A stretch of DNA of 5,538 nt from the NCBI GenBank assembly GCA_024762845.1, contig JANTGQ010000106.1, positions 1-5,538 on the forward strand. The letters run 5' to 3'. Both the position numbers and the translations under genes were made by a program. The notes beneath the pieces were generated by a model, which searched no databases, was not told the origin of the DNA, and worked only from the letters and a program-made list of their open reading frames with translations. This document shows positions 1 to 5,538 of this stretch, piece after piece; within the stretch, counting starts at the first letter, position 1, and each line of letters begins with the position of its first letter. The DNA comes from Nitratifractor sp. (GTDB taxonomy: Bacteria; Campylobacterota; Campylobacteria; Campylobacterales; Sulfurovaceae).

Positions 1-729
1 TTTGTAGATAAAAAGAACCACCACTTCTTTATGCGAAGTGTTGTCTCCGGAGACTTTGACCCTCAAAGTCTACAAAAGCAGTTAGACAGTCAAATAGACG
101 AAGCGAAAGTTAAAGTTATTACTCCAAGCCAAAACAAGAAAAATATTATTCTAATGGTTACAAAAGAGTCTCATGCGCTTGGCGATCTACTTATACGCCA
201 TGTAGATGGAGAGCTAGAAGCTAATATTATTGCTGTCATTGGAAACAGAGAGAACCTTAGAGACTTGGTAGAGAGGTTTGATATACCCTTTATCTGCATA
301 AGTGCCGAAGGTAAAAGTAGAGAAGAGCACGAAGCACTTGTGCTTGAAGAGTTGGCAAAATATAGTTTCGACTACATTGTTTTGGCTAAATATATGCGAA
401 TTCTTACCCCCTCTTTTGTAGAGCACTATCCAGGGAAAATAATCAATATTCACCACTCATTTTTACCAGCATTTATTGGTGCAAACCCATATAAGCAAGC
501 GTATGAGCGCGGAGTAAAAATTATAGGTGCAACTGCGCACTTTGTTACAAACGACTTAGACGAAGGTCCAATTATCGCACAAGATGTTATTAGCGTTAAC
601 CACCGCTTTGATTGGAAAGATATGCAAAGAGCCGGTCGTGATGTCGAAAAAGTTGTCCTCTCACGTGCACTCAAACTAGTTCTTGAAGATAGAGTATTCG
701 TCTATAACAATAAAACAGTGGTCTTTTAA
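1..729 (+). CDS. purU: Formyltetrahydrofolate deformylase PurU, 5'-truncated by the window edge
   Basis: PurU hydrolyses 10-formyltetrahydrofolate to formate and tetrahydrofolate in the cytoplasm, balancing the one-carbon pool and supplying formate for purine synthesis. The frame is open from base 1. The codons before the first ATG (base 31) read FVDKKNHHFFMR, which fits the end of the N-terminal ACT domain, where PurU has a conserved FFMR stretch. The ATG at 31 is therefore internal and the true start lies upstream. The 242 visible residues, against roughly 275-285 for the family, imply about 35-40 are missing. The formyltransferase-fold catalytic domain follows. Counting from base 1, the catalytic triad is Asn149 and His151 in the NIHHSFLPAF segment (from base 445) and Asp187 in NDLDEGPI. 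The Asn-x-His and His-to-Asp (36 residues) spacings equal those of PurN. The GANPYKQAYERGVKIIGATAHF stretch (around residues 160-181) with HH after Asn is PurU-like and distinguishes it from PurN. Its stop codon overlaps the trmL start by one base. Confidence 0.96.
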   Translation, partial: FVDKKNHHFFMRSVVSGDFDPQSLQKQLDSQIDEAKVKVITPSQNKKNIILMVTKESHALGDLLIRHVDGELEANIIAVIGNRENLRDLVERFDIPFICISAEGKSREEHEALVLEELAKYSFDYIVLAKYMRILTPSFVEHYPGKIINIHHSFLPAFIGANPYKQAYERGVKIIGATAHFVTNDLDEGPIIAQDVISVNHRFDWKDMQRAGRDVEKVVLSRALKLVLEDRVFVYNNKTVVF

Positions 730-1223
730 TGTTTAATATAGTGTTAGTAGAACCACAAATCCCGCAAAACACCGGCAGTATCGGGCGAATGTGTGTTAAT
801 TTGGGTGCCAAGCTACACTTAATAGAGCCTATGTGCTTCAGTATAGACGAAAAAGCAATCAAAAGAGCAGGGCTTGACTACTGGAAAGAGTTAGACTTAA
901 CCGTGTGGGAGAGTTTAGATACCTTCTTAGCCAATAACCCAATAGAGAGAATGCACTTTGCCACTACCAAAGTAGATACCATCTACTGGGATGCCGAATA
1001 TAAAGAGGGCGACTATATCGTCTTTGGTGCAGAGACAAAAGGTTTGCCAGAAGAGCTTTTAAAGGAGAATCTAGATAAATGTATCACAATCCCAATGGGC
1101 GAAAAGGGCAGAAGCCTCAACCTGGCTACAAGTACTGGAATTGTAACATACGAAGCACTCCGACAAATATATGACCAAAGCAGCTTTAATAAAATAAAGA
1201 TAGATTTCAAGGAGCCAAGTTGA
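729..1223 (+). CDS. trmL: tRNA (cytidine/uridine-34-2'-O)-methyltransferase TrmL
   Basis: A SPOUT-class (SpoU/TrmH family) methyltransferase of 164 residues, close to the ~155-160 of E. coli TrmL (YibK). TrmL uses S-adenosylmethionine to 2'-O-methylate the wobble nucleotide 34 of certain leucine tRNAs and acts as a dimer in the cytoplasm. Motif 1 is the N-terminal IPQNTGSIGR segment (residues 11-20), with the conserved Asn14, Gly16 and Arg20. Motif 2 is FGAETKGLP (99-107). Motif 3 is IPMGEKGRSLNLAT (121-134), which carries the Ser-Leu-Asn core of the trefoil-knot SAM pocket. There is no N-terminal RNA-binding extension, as expected for the minimal TrmL type. The ATG shares its A with the purU TAA (TAATG) and no strong Shine-Dalgarno precedes it, so translation is probably coupled to purU. 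TrmH-family paralogues acting on rRNA are longer, which makes TrmL the best assignment. Confidence 0.95.
   Translation: MFNIVLVEPQIPQNTGSIGRMCVNLGAKLHLIEPMCFSIDEKAIKRAGLDYWKELDLTVWESLDTFLANNPIERMHFATTKVDTIYWDAEYKEGDYIVFGAETKGLPEELLKENLDKCITIPMGEKGRSLNLATSTGIVTYEALRQIYDQSSFNKIKIDFKEPS
1209..1214 (+). promoter_or_regulatory. Ribosome binding site of the TTG-initiated small gene
   Basis: AAGGAG lies inside the last codons of trmL and ends five bases before a TTG at 1220-1222. It is the best Shine-Dalgarno match I saw in the window. It decides the start of the next gene, whose frame contains no ATG. Confidence 0.75.
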
Positions 1224-1369
1224 GTTTTTTTGACTATCTCTATATTGTAGCAGCCTTCTTTTTTGCACTTATTACATTTTTAATAATTCTACGCAATTTT
1301 CAAAGTAAATTTACCGAAGATGGAGAGCGAAAAGATTTGGTAGAAAAAAGAGACTCCAGAAAAGAGTAG
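1220..1369 (+). CDS. Small single-span membrane protein, TTG start, function unknown
   Basis: This frame encodes 49 residues. It begins SFFDYLYIVAAFFF after the initiator and has one hydrophobic segment at about residues 6-24, followed by LRNFQSK and a highly charged tail rich in Glu, Lys, Arg and Asp. The positive charges just after the helix suggest a cytoplasmic C-terminus. The TTG is chosen because AAGGAG sits five bases upstream, the TTG overlaps the trmL stop (TTGA), and no in-frame ATG exists. Size and layout recall small accessory subunits such as CcoQ-like proteins, but I recognise no family motif and assign no function. The last seven codons (1349-1369) also form one arm of a large hairpin shared with the convergent pilin gene, so part of the charged tail may reflect constraint on the terminator. 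The position at the end of the purU-trmL operon suggests co-transcription. Confidence 0.72.
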   Translation: MSFFDYLYIVAAFFFALITFLIILRNFQSKFTEDGERKDLVEKRDSRKE

Positions 1370-1400
1370 GGTACTCTCTACTCTACAGTTCTGGATTCTC
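1344..1400 (-). terminator. Intrinsic terminator of the minus-strand pilin operon, overlapping both convergent genes
   Basis: An imperfect inverted repeat. The outer arm at 1350-1361 (GAGACTCCAGAA) pairs with 1389-1400 (TTCTGGATTCTC) with one mismatch in 12. The inner arm at 1363-1369 (AGAGTAG) pairs perfectly with 1378-1384 (CTACTCT). The eight-base loop is 1370-1377, with a small asymmetric internal loop (1362 against 1385-1388). Read on the minus strand the hairpin is followed immediately by T6 (1349-1344), the classical Rho-independent layout. On the plus strand the downstream bases (1401 on) are not T-rich. The structure includes the stop codons of both the small membrane-protein gene and the MshC-like gene. 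Confidence 0.8.
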
Positions 1401-2090
1401 CTGCAAATATATATAACCACTCTCCGCAGTGACAATTATAGTAAATGGTTTAATATTGTTATCTTTAAAGTTAAATGTTATCTTGCAATCTTTAATTACA
1501 TGTCCACTATAGTTAGGAGTTTTGCTTCTGGTAAAAGACTTAATTGGGCGACCATAGTTATCAAACCCTATATGCTTTGCGCTACTGGACGATTGGGCAC
1601 TTTTCCATAATTTACAAGCACTGAAATTTACACTTGCAATTCCATATCTTTGGGTTAAAAATATATTTGGACTTACCTGTGCATTGAGTGCATCAGTAGA
1701 ATTTTTGGGGCAACTCTTTCTTGTATCCCAAAAAGTAAACTTTCCGTTACTTGGATCAATAGCTGTTTCACTTCTATTGATACCGCTATTATAATCTTTA
1801 TCTGTACCAATTTTATAAAATATGCCGCTTCCACCTTTACAGTTATATATTTCAAACCTCCAAAAAGAGCGTTGCCAATAGGCACTGTCTCGATCATGCT
1901 TTTTGTCATGCAAAGCTAAATTTTGTGTATATCGCATCATAGAGAGAATATGGTTAATAGCTTCTGAGCGTGAATCTCTGCTCATCATCTGTGTAGTATA
2001 AGTAGCCAATATACCCAATATAACTATCACAACAACAAGCTCTATTAATGTAAATGCTTCTCTTTTCTTTAAGTATTTATAACTTCTCAT
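1383..2090 (-). CDS. MshC/GspH (FimT)-like prepilin, last gene of the pilin operon
   Basis: A 235-residue type IV prepilin-like protein. The leader MRSYKYLKKREA ends at Ala12, and the mature part starts FTLIELVVVIVILGILA with Glu17 at +5. This is the class III signal processed by prepilin peptidase, and its helix anchors the subunit in the inner membrane before assembly. The FTLIELVVVIVILGILA wording, the C-terminal GFDNYGRP (175-182, typical of the GspH/FimT 'FD..G.P' turn) and the final beta-strand TAESGYIYLQ (221-230) point to the GspH/MshC class of minor pilins. Cysteines at 84, 127, 159 and 202 could form two disulfides in the periplasm. It is longer than usual MshC or GspH (about 150-180), with the extra length in the Ser/Asn-rich middle. 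Its start overlaps the upstream gene's stop by four bases (ATGA) and no strong ribosome site is seen, so translation is likely coupled. A GspG-like major pseudopilin is less likely given the C-terminal motifs. Confidence 0.85.
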   Translation of the reverse strand: MRSYKYLKKREAFTLIELVVVIVILGILATYTTQMMSRDSRSEAINHILSMMRYTQNLALHDKKHDRDSAYWQRSFWRFEIYNCKGGSGIFYKIGTDKDYNSGINRSETAIDPSNGKFTFWDTRKSCPKNSTDALNAQVSPNIFLTQRYGIASVNFSACKLWKSAQSSSSAKHIGFDNYGRPIKSFTRSKTPNYSGHVIKDCKITFNFKDNNIKPFTIIVTAESGYIYLQENPEL

Positions 2091-2575
2091 ATCTTTTGCA
2101 AGCTCCGTTTATGATATGTCTGCCAAGGAACATACTGCATATATCCATTAAAAAGACTAGGGTGGAAAATATCTCTATACTCAACATAGACATCGATAAT
2201 TGCACTGAGTGTATCTATATCTGTGTCATTAAGTGTTGCAGCTACTCTTGTACAGTTTGCAACATATCTACTGTTTCCAATATAAGTTATTTTTACCTGT
2301 ACCCTAAAGCCTTGTCCTTTAGTTGGATCATTTCCAATAGTTGCATTGATATTATCTATACAGACACCAGAGCCAGCCCTGTTGTTTGCACTAATTGCCA
2401 TAATTGCATACTCTGTATAACTTCTTGCAAGTAGTTGGGCTTGCTCTTTTTTATACTGCAAGCCTCCCTCTTTTACAGTAGCACTGCTTGCAAAAAATAT
2501 ATATGCAGCCACCAAAGAGATGAGCATAATAGTAAAGATAGCTACCAAAAGTGAAAAACCGTTACGCTGTATCAT
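2087..2575 (-). CDS. MshP/PilX/GspK-class minor prepilin lacking Glu+5
   Basis: A 162-residue protein with leader MIQRNG, predicted cleavage after Gly6, then FSLLVAIFTIMLISLVAAYIFF. The residue at +5 is Val11, not the Glu found in almost all pilins. That absence is characteristic of the PilX/GspK/MshP class, whose members cap the fibre and need not pair with a subunit ahead of them. The stretch QAQLLARSYTEYAI (45-58) matches the Ala-rich helix just after the transmembrane part of PilX and MshP. GQGFRVQVKITYIG (87-100) with Cys72 and Cys108 resembles the beta-sheet part of MshP, and a single disulfide is plausible. The length suits MshP or PilX (150-200) and is far below GspK (about 300, with a large helical insertion). 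It overlaps the MshO-like gene by four bases upstream and the MshC-like gene by four bases downstream. Confidence 0.8.
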   Translation of the reverse strand: MIQRNGFSLLVAIFTIMLISLVAAYIFFASSATVKEGGLQYKKEQAQLLARSYTEYAIMAISANNRAGSGVCIDNINATIGNDPTKGQGFRVQVKITYIGNSRYVANCTRVAATLNDTDIDTLSAIIDVYVEYRDIFHPSLFNGYMQYVPWQTYHKRSLQKI

Positions 2576-3486
2576 CTGAACACCACTTTCTCTTTACAGA
2601 TTGAACTTGTTTTGTTAACTCCAAACTTCTCTTGCACACAGAGCTTTATATGCACACGGTTTTGTGTGGCATATGTCTTAAAGACAGTAACATTTTTTAC
2701 CAAAAGTGCAGATGGGGTATTTGCAGAGTCGTAATCTTCACCCCTCCATGGACGAAAGTTATAACGAAGTTCAAGGTCACATACACCTTTGGCGTCACAA
2801 TTTGTAGGCACTACGGCATAGGCACTCCAGGCAAGTTTGTAGTGTTCAGTAATTCTATCTATAGCGTTAGAGAGTGTAAACGACCTGTTGCTTTGGCTAA
2901 ATGCAGATACCAAGCCAACTCCGCTTTTTGAACCCCCTCTATAGCCTATATTGGTATAGTTATAGTTCCCAGGAAAGAAAAGTGCCACCAGAGAGTTTGT
3001 AAAATCAACCTTTCCTGCTGATAAATTACCAATTATCTCTTGTGCAAAACTCAAATTTGAGCCTGGTGTCACAATAGTTGTCTGTGTACTAGCAGCAATA
3101 TTGCAAAAACCACTCCATGCCGGTTGGTTGATAGTCGCAACACCCACACCAGAGAGGTTGGCATGTGCTTCAAAACTATCTACCGCATTCCCAACCCACT
3201 CTAAAACATTGTAGTCACTTGGCGCACTGTCGATTGAATCGATAGCATTATTTGTGGCACTTTTTCGCTTTACAACTGTACCATCTATTGCATTCTCCAG
3301 CCTGTTAGTAATAGAGTTCAGTGCTGTTTCAACCTTAAGGTTGGCTCTATGGAGCGTATTAACCTGATTATACCCCATATAGGTTTGTGCAATTAAATCA
3401 CTTGCAAAATAGGAGACAATACCAAGTATCACCATAGTAATAACAAGCTCTATAAGTGTAAAGGCTGAGCGTAGCTGGGTCTTCAT
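2572..3486 (-). CDS. MshO/GspJ/PilW-class minor prepilin
   Basis: A 304-residue prepilin-like protein. The leader MKTQLRSA is cleaved after Ala8 and the mature sequence starts FTLIELVITMVILGIVSYFA with Glu13 at +5. The helix continues into RANLKVETALNSITNRLENAI (48-68), matching the long helix of the J/W/O class. YNVLEWV (92-98) sits where MshO has its conserved 'LE' strand, and HYKLAWSAYAVV (215-226) followed by CDLELRYNF (236-244) matches the strand pair late in MshO. Cysteines are at 128, 230, 236, 283 and 297. Pilins of this class sit in the tip or priming complex with the I-like and K-like subunits, both of which are encoded next door. The length is somewhat above MshO (about 270) and well above GspJ (about 200). 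The ATG shares one base with the preceding gene's stop (TAATG); a GAGAGG at 3498-3503 lies 11 bases upstream, rather far for a strong site. Confidence 0.82.
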   Translation of the reverse strand: MKTQLRSAFTLIELVITMVILGIVSYFASDLIAQTYMGYNQVNTLHRANLKVETALNSITNRLENAIDGTVVKRKSATNNAIDSIDSAPSDYNVLEWVGNAVDSFEAHANLSGVGVATINQPAWSGFCNIAASTQTTIVTPGSNLSFAQEIIGNLSAGKVDFTNSLVALFFPGNYNYTNIGYRGGSKSGVGLVSAFSQSNRSFTLSNAIDRITEHYKLAWSAYAVVPTNCDAKGVCDLELRYNFRPWRGEDYDSANTPSALLVKNVTVFKTYATQNRVHIKLCVQEKFGVNKTSSICKEKVVFR

Positions 3487-4211
3487 TAGTTAAATAACCT
3501 CTCTTTTAACTTACTGCTCCCTATATTGCAGGAAAATGCTCTCAAAACAATCTTTTTAGATGGATCATTCGTGCTTTTAAGAGTCACAGTGATTAGTTTA
3601 ATATTTGTAGATTGCGTCTCTATTTTTGTAGAGTCAAAAGGATTATTAAAAGTTACTGTCTGCTTATTGTAACCATTGTCCGCTTTGTCATTTATATAAT
3701 TTACCGTAGAGGCTAAAGCAACAGAGATATCTTTATATTCCCCTGCTGCAACACTAGTTGCTTCTCTTTGTACCAAATTTACACTTCTATTATTAAAGTC
3801 ATCCACATCATCTGGTTCTCCATCGCTCGCCTCTTTTTGCAACGTATCAGATGCACTTAAACGATTTCCCGAGAGATCATTTCTAAAGCGCCTTGGCGTC
3901 GTTTGTGCAGAGCCAATACGCCTCCCAAGTAAAATACCGCTACTGTTTAGCTCTTTTAAATTTGCATCCTCTTTTTGTACATAGAGTATAGGGTTTTCAT
4001 ATTTTGGGTCACTACAGTTTTCATCCCAAAAACTCGACATTATCATATTGGCATACGAGCTCGCGTTCGAGACAGACTCTTGCGTAATAACCTCTTTAGA
4101 GGCGTTCGATGTTGTCTTAATCAAGTTTGGTACAGAGATAAGTGTAATTGCAATAATTACAATAGAGAAAATCAACTCCAAAAGTGCTATGGCGCTTCGC
4201 ATCTTTTTCAT
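3486..4211 (-). CDS. MshD/GspI (PilV)-class minor prepilin
   Basis: A 241-residue prepilin-like protein. The leader MKKMRSA is cleaved after Ala7, and the mature sequence begins IALLELIFSIVIIAITLISV with Glu12 at +5. The first mature residue is Ile in place of the usual Phe. The strongest family clue is DDVDDFNN (134-141), which resembles the 'DVdDYhg' signature I associate with MshD. QESVSNASSYANMIMSSFW (44-62) corresponds to the helix ending in the 'AeaylEei' region of MshD and PilV. Cys66 and Cys228 bracket the globular domain and could pair. The C-terminal VTLKSTNDPSKKIVLRAFSC resembles the last beta-hairpin of MshD. Its start shares one base with the stop of the upstream large gene (TAATG), without a clear Shine-Dalgarno; AAGAAAG upstream is weak. 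ATG codons 1 and 4 are both possible starts, the first chosen for the overlap. Confidence 0.8.
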   Translation of the reverse strand: MKKMRSAIALLELIFSIVIIAITLISVPNLIKTTSNASKEVITQESVSNASSYANMIMSSFWDENCSDPKYENPILYVQKEDANLKELNSSGILLGRRIGSAQTTPRRFRNDLSGNRLSASDTLQKEASDGEPDDVDDFNNRSVNLVQREATSVAAGEYKDISVALASTVNYINDKADNGYNKQTVTFNNPFDSTKIETQSTNIKLITVTLKSTNDPSKKIVLRAFSCNIGSSKLKERLFN

Positions 4212-5538
4212 TACCAGTCTACTTTCTTACTTTTTCTTCCGGTACTATCTACGTTAATAGTATGCCCTGTCTTTCCTTTACCAGACCATGCTGCCGGCGA
4301 ATTGACAAAGCGTACTTTATAAAGATATTTTGGTGGAATATTACTGTATTGGTTATAGAGTAACCATGGCTCATTACTTATCATAAGAGGGTCAGGTTTA
4401 ATATACACTGTATATGGCAAATTACTCTGCAACCTATCTAGCGAGATAACTGCAACATCTTTATCAACACCATCAATAAAGTTTTTAATATGTGTAGGTA
4501 TTACAGAAGCTTTTGCTGCCGGGTCGCTTTGCAGTACCGCTTCGCCCTCGCTATTGCCGTTATGGTTTAATCCAAGCCACCAGTCATATTCGTTTGTTAA
4601 TCCTTTAGATGTATCTATTCCATACTTTTTGCAGTAATCGAGACTCTTATTGCAAAAGAGCGATACATTAATAGGTGTTGTAACGTTATCTTCATAGATA
4701 TCATCATAAAAATCAGACTCCGATTTTACTTTCGCAAAGTAGAGCGTTTTTGTACTGTTTAAATCTTTACTGCCACTTGGAGTGTAGTTTGCTTGCATAT
4801 CAACACTTATTTTTTCACTCAAACTTTTACCACTCATTACTCCATAGTGCAGTTTAAAAGGGTTAATTGGGTTATTATAGGCTCTTTTAAAGTTAAAATA
4901 TCCGCTAAAGTGCCCGTGTGACGGGGTATAGAAATATCTACTGTCAAAATTGATGTTAATATCTGTTTTATTATACTCTTTAGCTACCACAACACTACTG
5001 TCACCCGCAGCTGCATCGTAGATTGCATAATTTAACTCGAGCGGATTACCCAACGAATCATTAAGATCTGCAGGAGTTCTATTATAATCCAAAGAGAGAC
5101 TCAAACTCTTTGCACTACAACTACTACTGTAGTTACTAAGCTCTTTATCGTTTTTTCCTAGTGCTATAATCTCGCCCGCAACTTTAATTGCCATCACGCT
5201 GTCGTTCTGTACTAGAGCAGAAGTAGAGTTAAGGTCATTAATATAAACATAACTGCTTGCTCCATTTGGATTGGCGCTCGCTGTAATAGAGTCAAGAGTA
5301 AATCTGTATGGGTGCATCGATAGTGCAAAATCTGGGTAACTGTTTGTCGAACCAGTCTGGGTTAGGCAGCCACGTTTCGCATTTGTATCGCTTCCAAACT
5401 GTTCACTGCTACCGCTAACACAATCGCTATGGTTAGGGAAAGGCTTATATTTATACCCCTTATGGTCAACCTCTGTCCACTCTTCATCTTCTATATGCAG
5501 TTTATACTTCCCACTGTTGTTGATAATTAAACCATTTT
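4211..5538 (-). CDS. Large exported-type protein, MshQ/DUF6701-like C-terminal part, 5' end outside the window
   Basis: The frame stays open to the right edge: 441 residues are visible and no start can be set. The ATG at 5317 is internal, because the 73 codons above it continue the same protein style and include EDEEWTEVDH (visible 16-25) and cysteines 39 and 57. The protein is rich in Ser, Asn, Asp, Thr and Tyr, with no transmembrane segment, consistent with a secreted beta-rich domain. The order of landmarks recalls the DUF6701 part of MshQ: a D-x-x-W-T-x-V-D strand, a short Cys-bearing loop, PYRF (76-79), then NPFKLHYGVM (225-234) leading to a Cys-containing segment (C295, C302), and near the end PWLLYNQY (390-397) and WSGKGKTGHT (417-426). 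The position in front of four MshC/D/O/P-like genes supports this. MshQ function is unproven; an adhesive or pilus-associated surface role is inference. More Cys (140) and acidic loops suggest an extracytoplasmic location. Confidence 0.6.
   Translation of the reverse strand, partial: NGLIINNSGKYKLHIEDEEWTEVDHKGYKYKPFPNHSDCVSGSSEQFGSDTNAKRGCLTQTGSTNSYPDFALSMHPYRFTLDSITASANPNGASSYVYINDLNSTSALVQNDSVMAIKVAGEIIALGKNDKELSNYSSSCSAKSLSLSLDYNRTPADLNDSLGNPLELNYAIYDAAAGDSSVVVAKEYNKTDININFDSRYFYTPSHGHFSGYFNFKRAYNNPINPFKLHYGVMSGKSLSEKISVDMQANYTPSGSKDLNSTKTLYFAKVKSESDFYDDIYEDNVTTPINVSLFCNKSLDYCKKYGIDTSKGLTNEYDWWLGLNHNGNSEGEAVLQSDPAAKASVIPTHIKNFIDGVDKDVAVISLDRLQSNLPYTVYIKPDPLMISNEPWLLYNQYSNIPPKYLYKVRFVNSPAAWSGKGKTGHTINVDSTGRKSKKVDW

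Noticed and set aside
31..729. A complete PurU starting at the ATG at base 31
   Set aside because: The frame is open from base 1 and the preceding codons, with FFMR across the ATG, fit the ACT domain. The start is outside the window.
1225..1231. T7 tract near the start of the small gene as a phase-variation switch
   Set aside because: Seven T residues are ordinary in AT-rich DNA coding Phe-Phe, and phase-variable tracts in this phylum are usually longer and mostly G/C.
2054..2434. A 126-residue Cys-rich plus-strand protein opposite the pilin genes
   Set aside because: It lies antisense within the MshP/MshC-like genes, has a Cys/Ile/Ser-rich composition typical of reverse-complement translation, and lacks a ribosome site or a family motif.
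2087..2575. Assignment of the Glu+5-less pilin as true GspK
   Set aside because: It is about half the length of GspK and lacks room for its large helical insertion; MshP or PilX fits better.
1980..3470. Similar stretches near 1990-2060 and 3410-3470 as a DNA repeat
   Set aside because: They encode the conserved prepilin N-terminal helix in two paralogues. The similarity is explained by protein homology, not by a mobile or recombinational repeat.
3975..4322. Plus-strand ORFs opposite the D-like pilin (including 4048-4257)
   Set aside because: They mirror the prepilin helix coding region on the opposite strand, and the prepilin frame has clear family motifs.
4211..5317. A complete 368-residue protein starting at the ATG at 5317
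   Set aside because: The same frame continues without a stop to the window edge (73 more codons) with matching composition, and no Shine-Dalgarno or signal peptide is found at 5317.

Overview
The window looks like chromosomal DNA from a Campylobacterota (epsilonproteobacterial) organism, of the Sulfurimonas/Sulfurovum kind. This is inferred from the AT-rich, tightly overlapping genes, the purU-trmL pairing, and prepilin leaders that mostly end in Ala-Phe/Ile instead of Gly-Phe. No database search was possible, so the taxonomic guess is soft.

Left part, plus strand (1-1369): a compact housekeeping operon. The 3' end of purU (formyltetrahydrofolate deformylase) enters from the left edge. Its stop codon shares a base with the start of trmL (tRNA wobble-ribose methyltransferase). 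The trmL stop codon in turn overlaps a TTG-initiated gene for a 49-residue single-span membrane protein, which is easy to miss because it has no ATG. 

Right part, minus strand (5538 down to 1383): five genes in one transcription unit, each overlapping the next by 1 or 4 bases. In transcription order they are a large exported-type protein truncated by the right edge (MshQ/DUF6701-like), then four prepilin-like proteins resembling MshD (GspI/PilV class), MshO (GspJ/PilW class), MshP (PilX/GspK class, lacking Glu+5) and MshC (GspH/FimT class). Together they make up the set expected for the tip or priming complex of a type IV pilus, MSHA pilus or type II secretion pseudopilus, with a large accessory protein encoded upstream. 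No major pilin, ATPase, prepilin peptidase or secretin gene is visible. The gene order (Q-D-O-P-C) differs from the classical Vibrio MSHA order (C-D-O-P-Q).

The two operons converge at 1370-1382. A long imperfect inverted repeat (1350-1400) spans the junction and uses the last codons of both convergent genes. It is followed by T6 only when read on the minus strand, so it looks like the intrinsic terminator of the pilin operon, embedded in the 3' end of the small membrane-protein gene. There is no non-coding stretch longer than 300 bases, and I see no RNA genes, mobile elements or CRISPR arrays.
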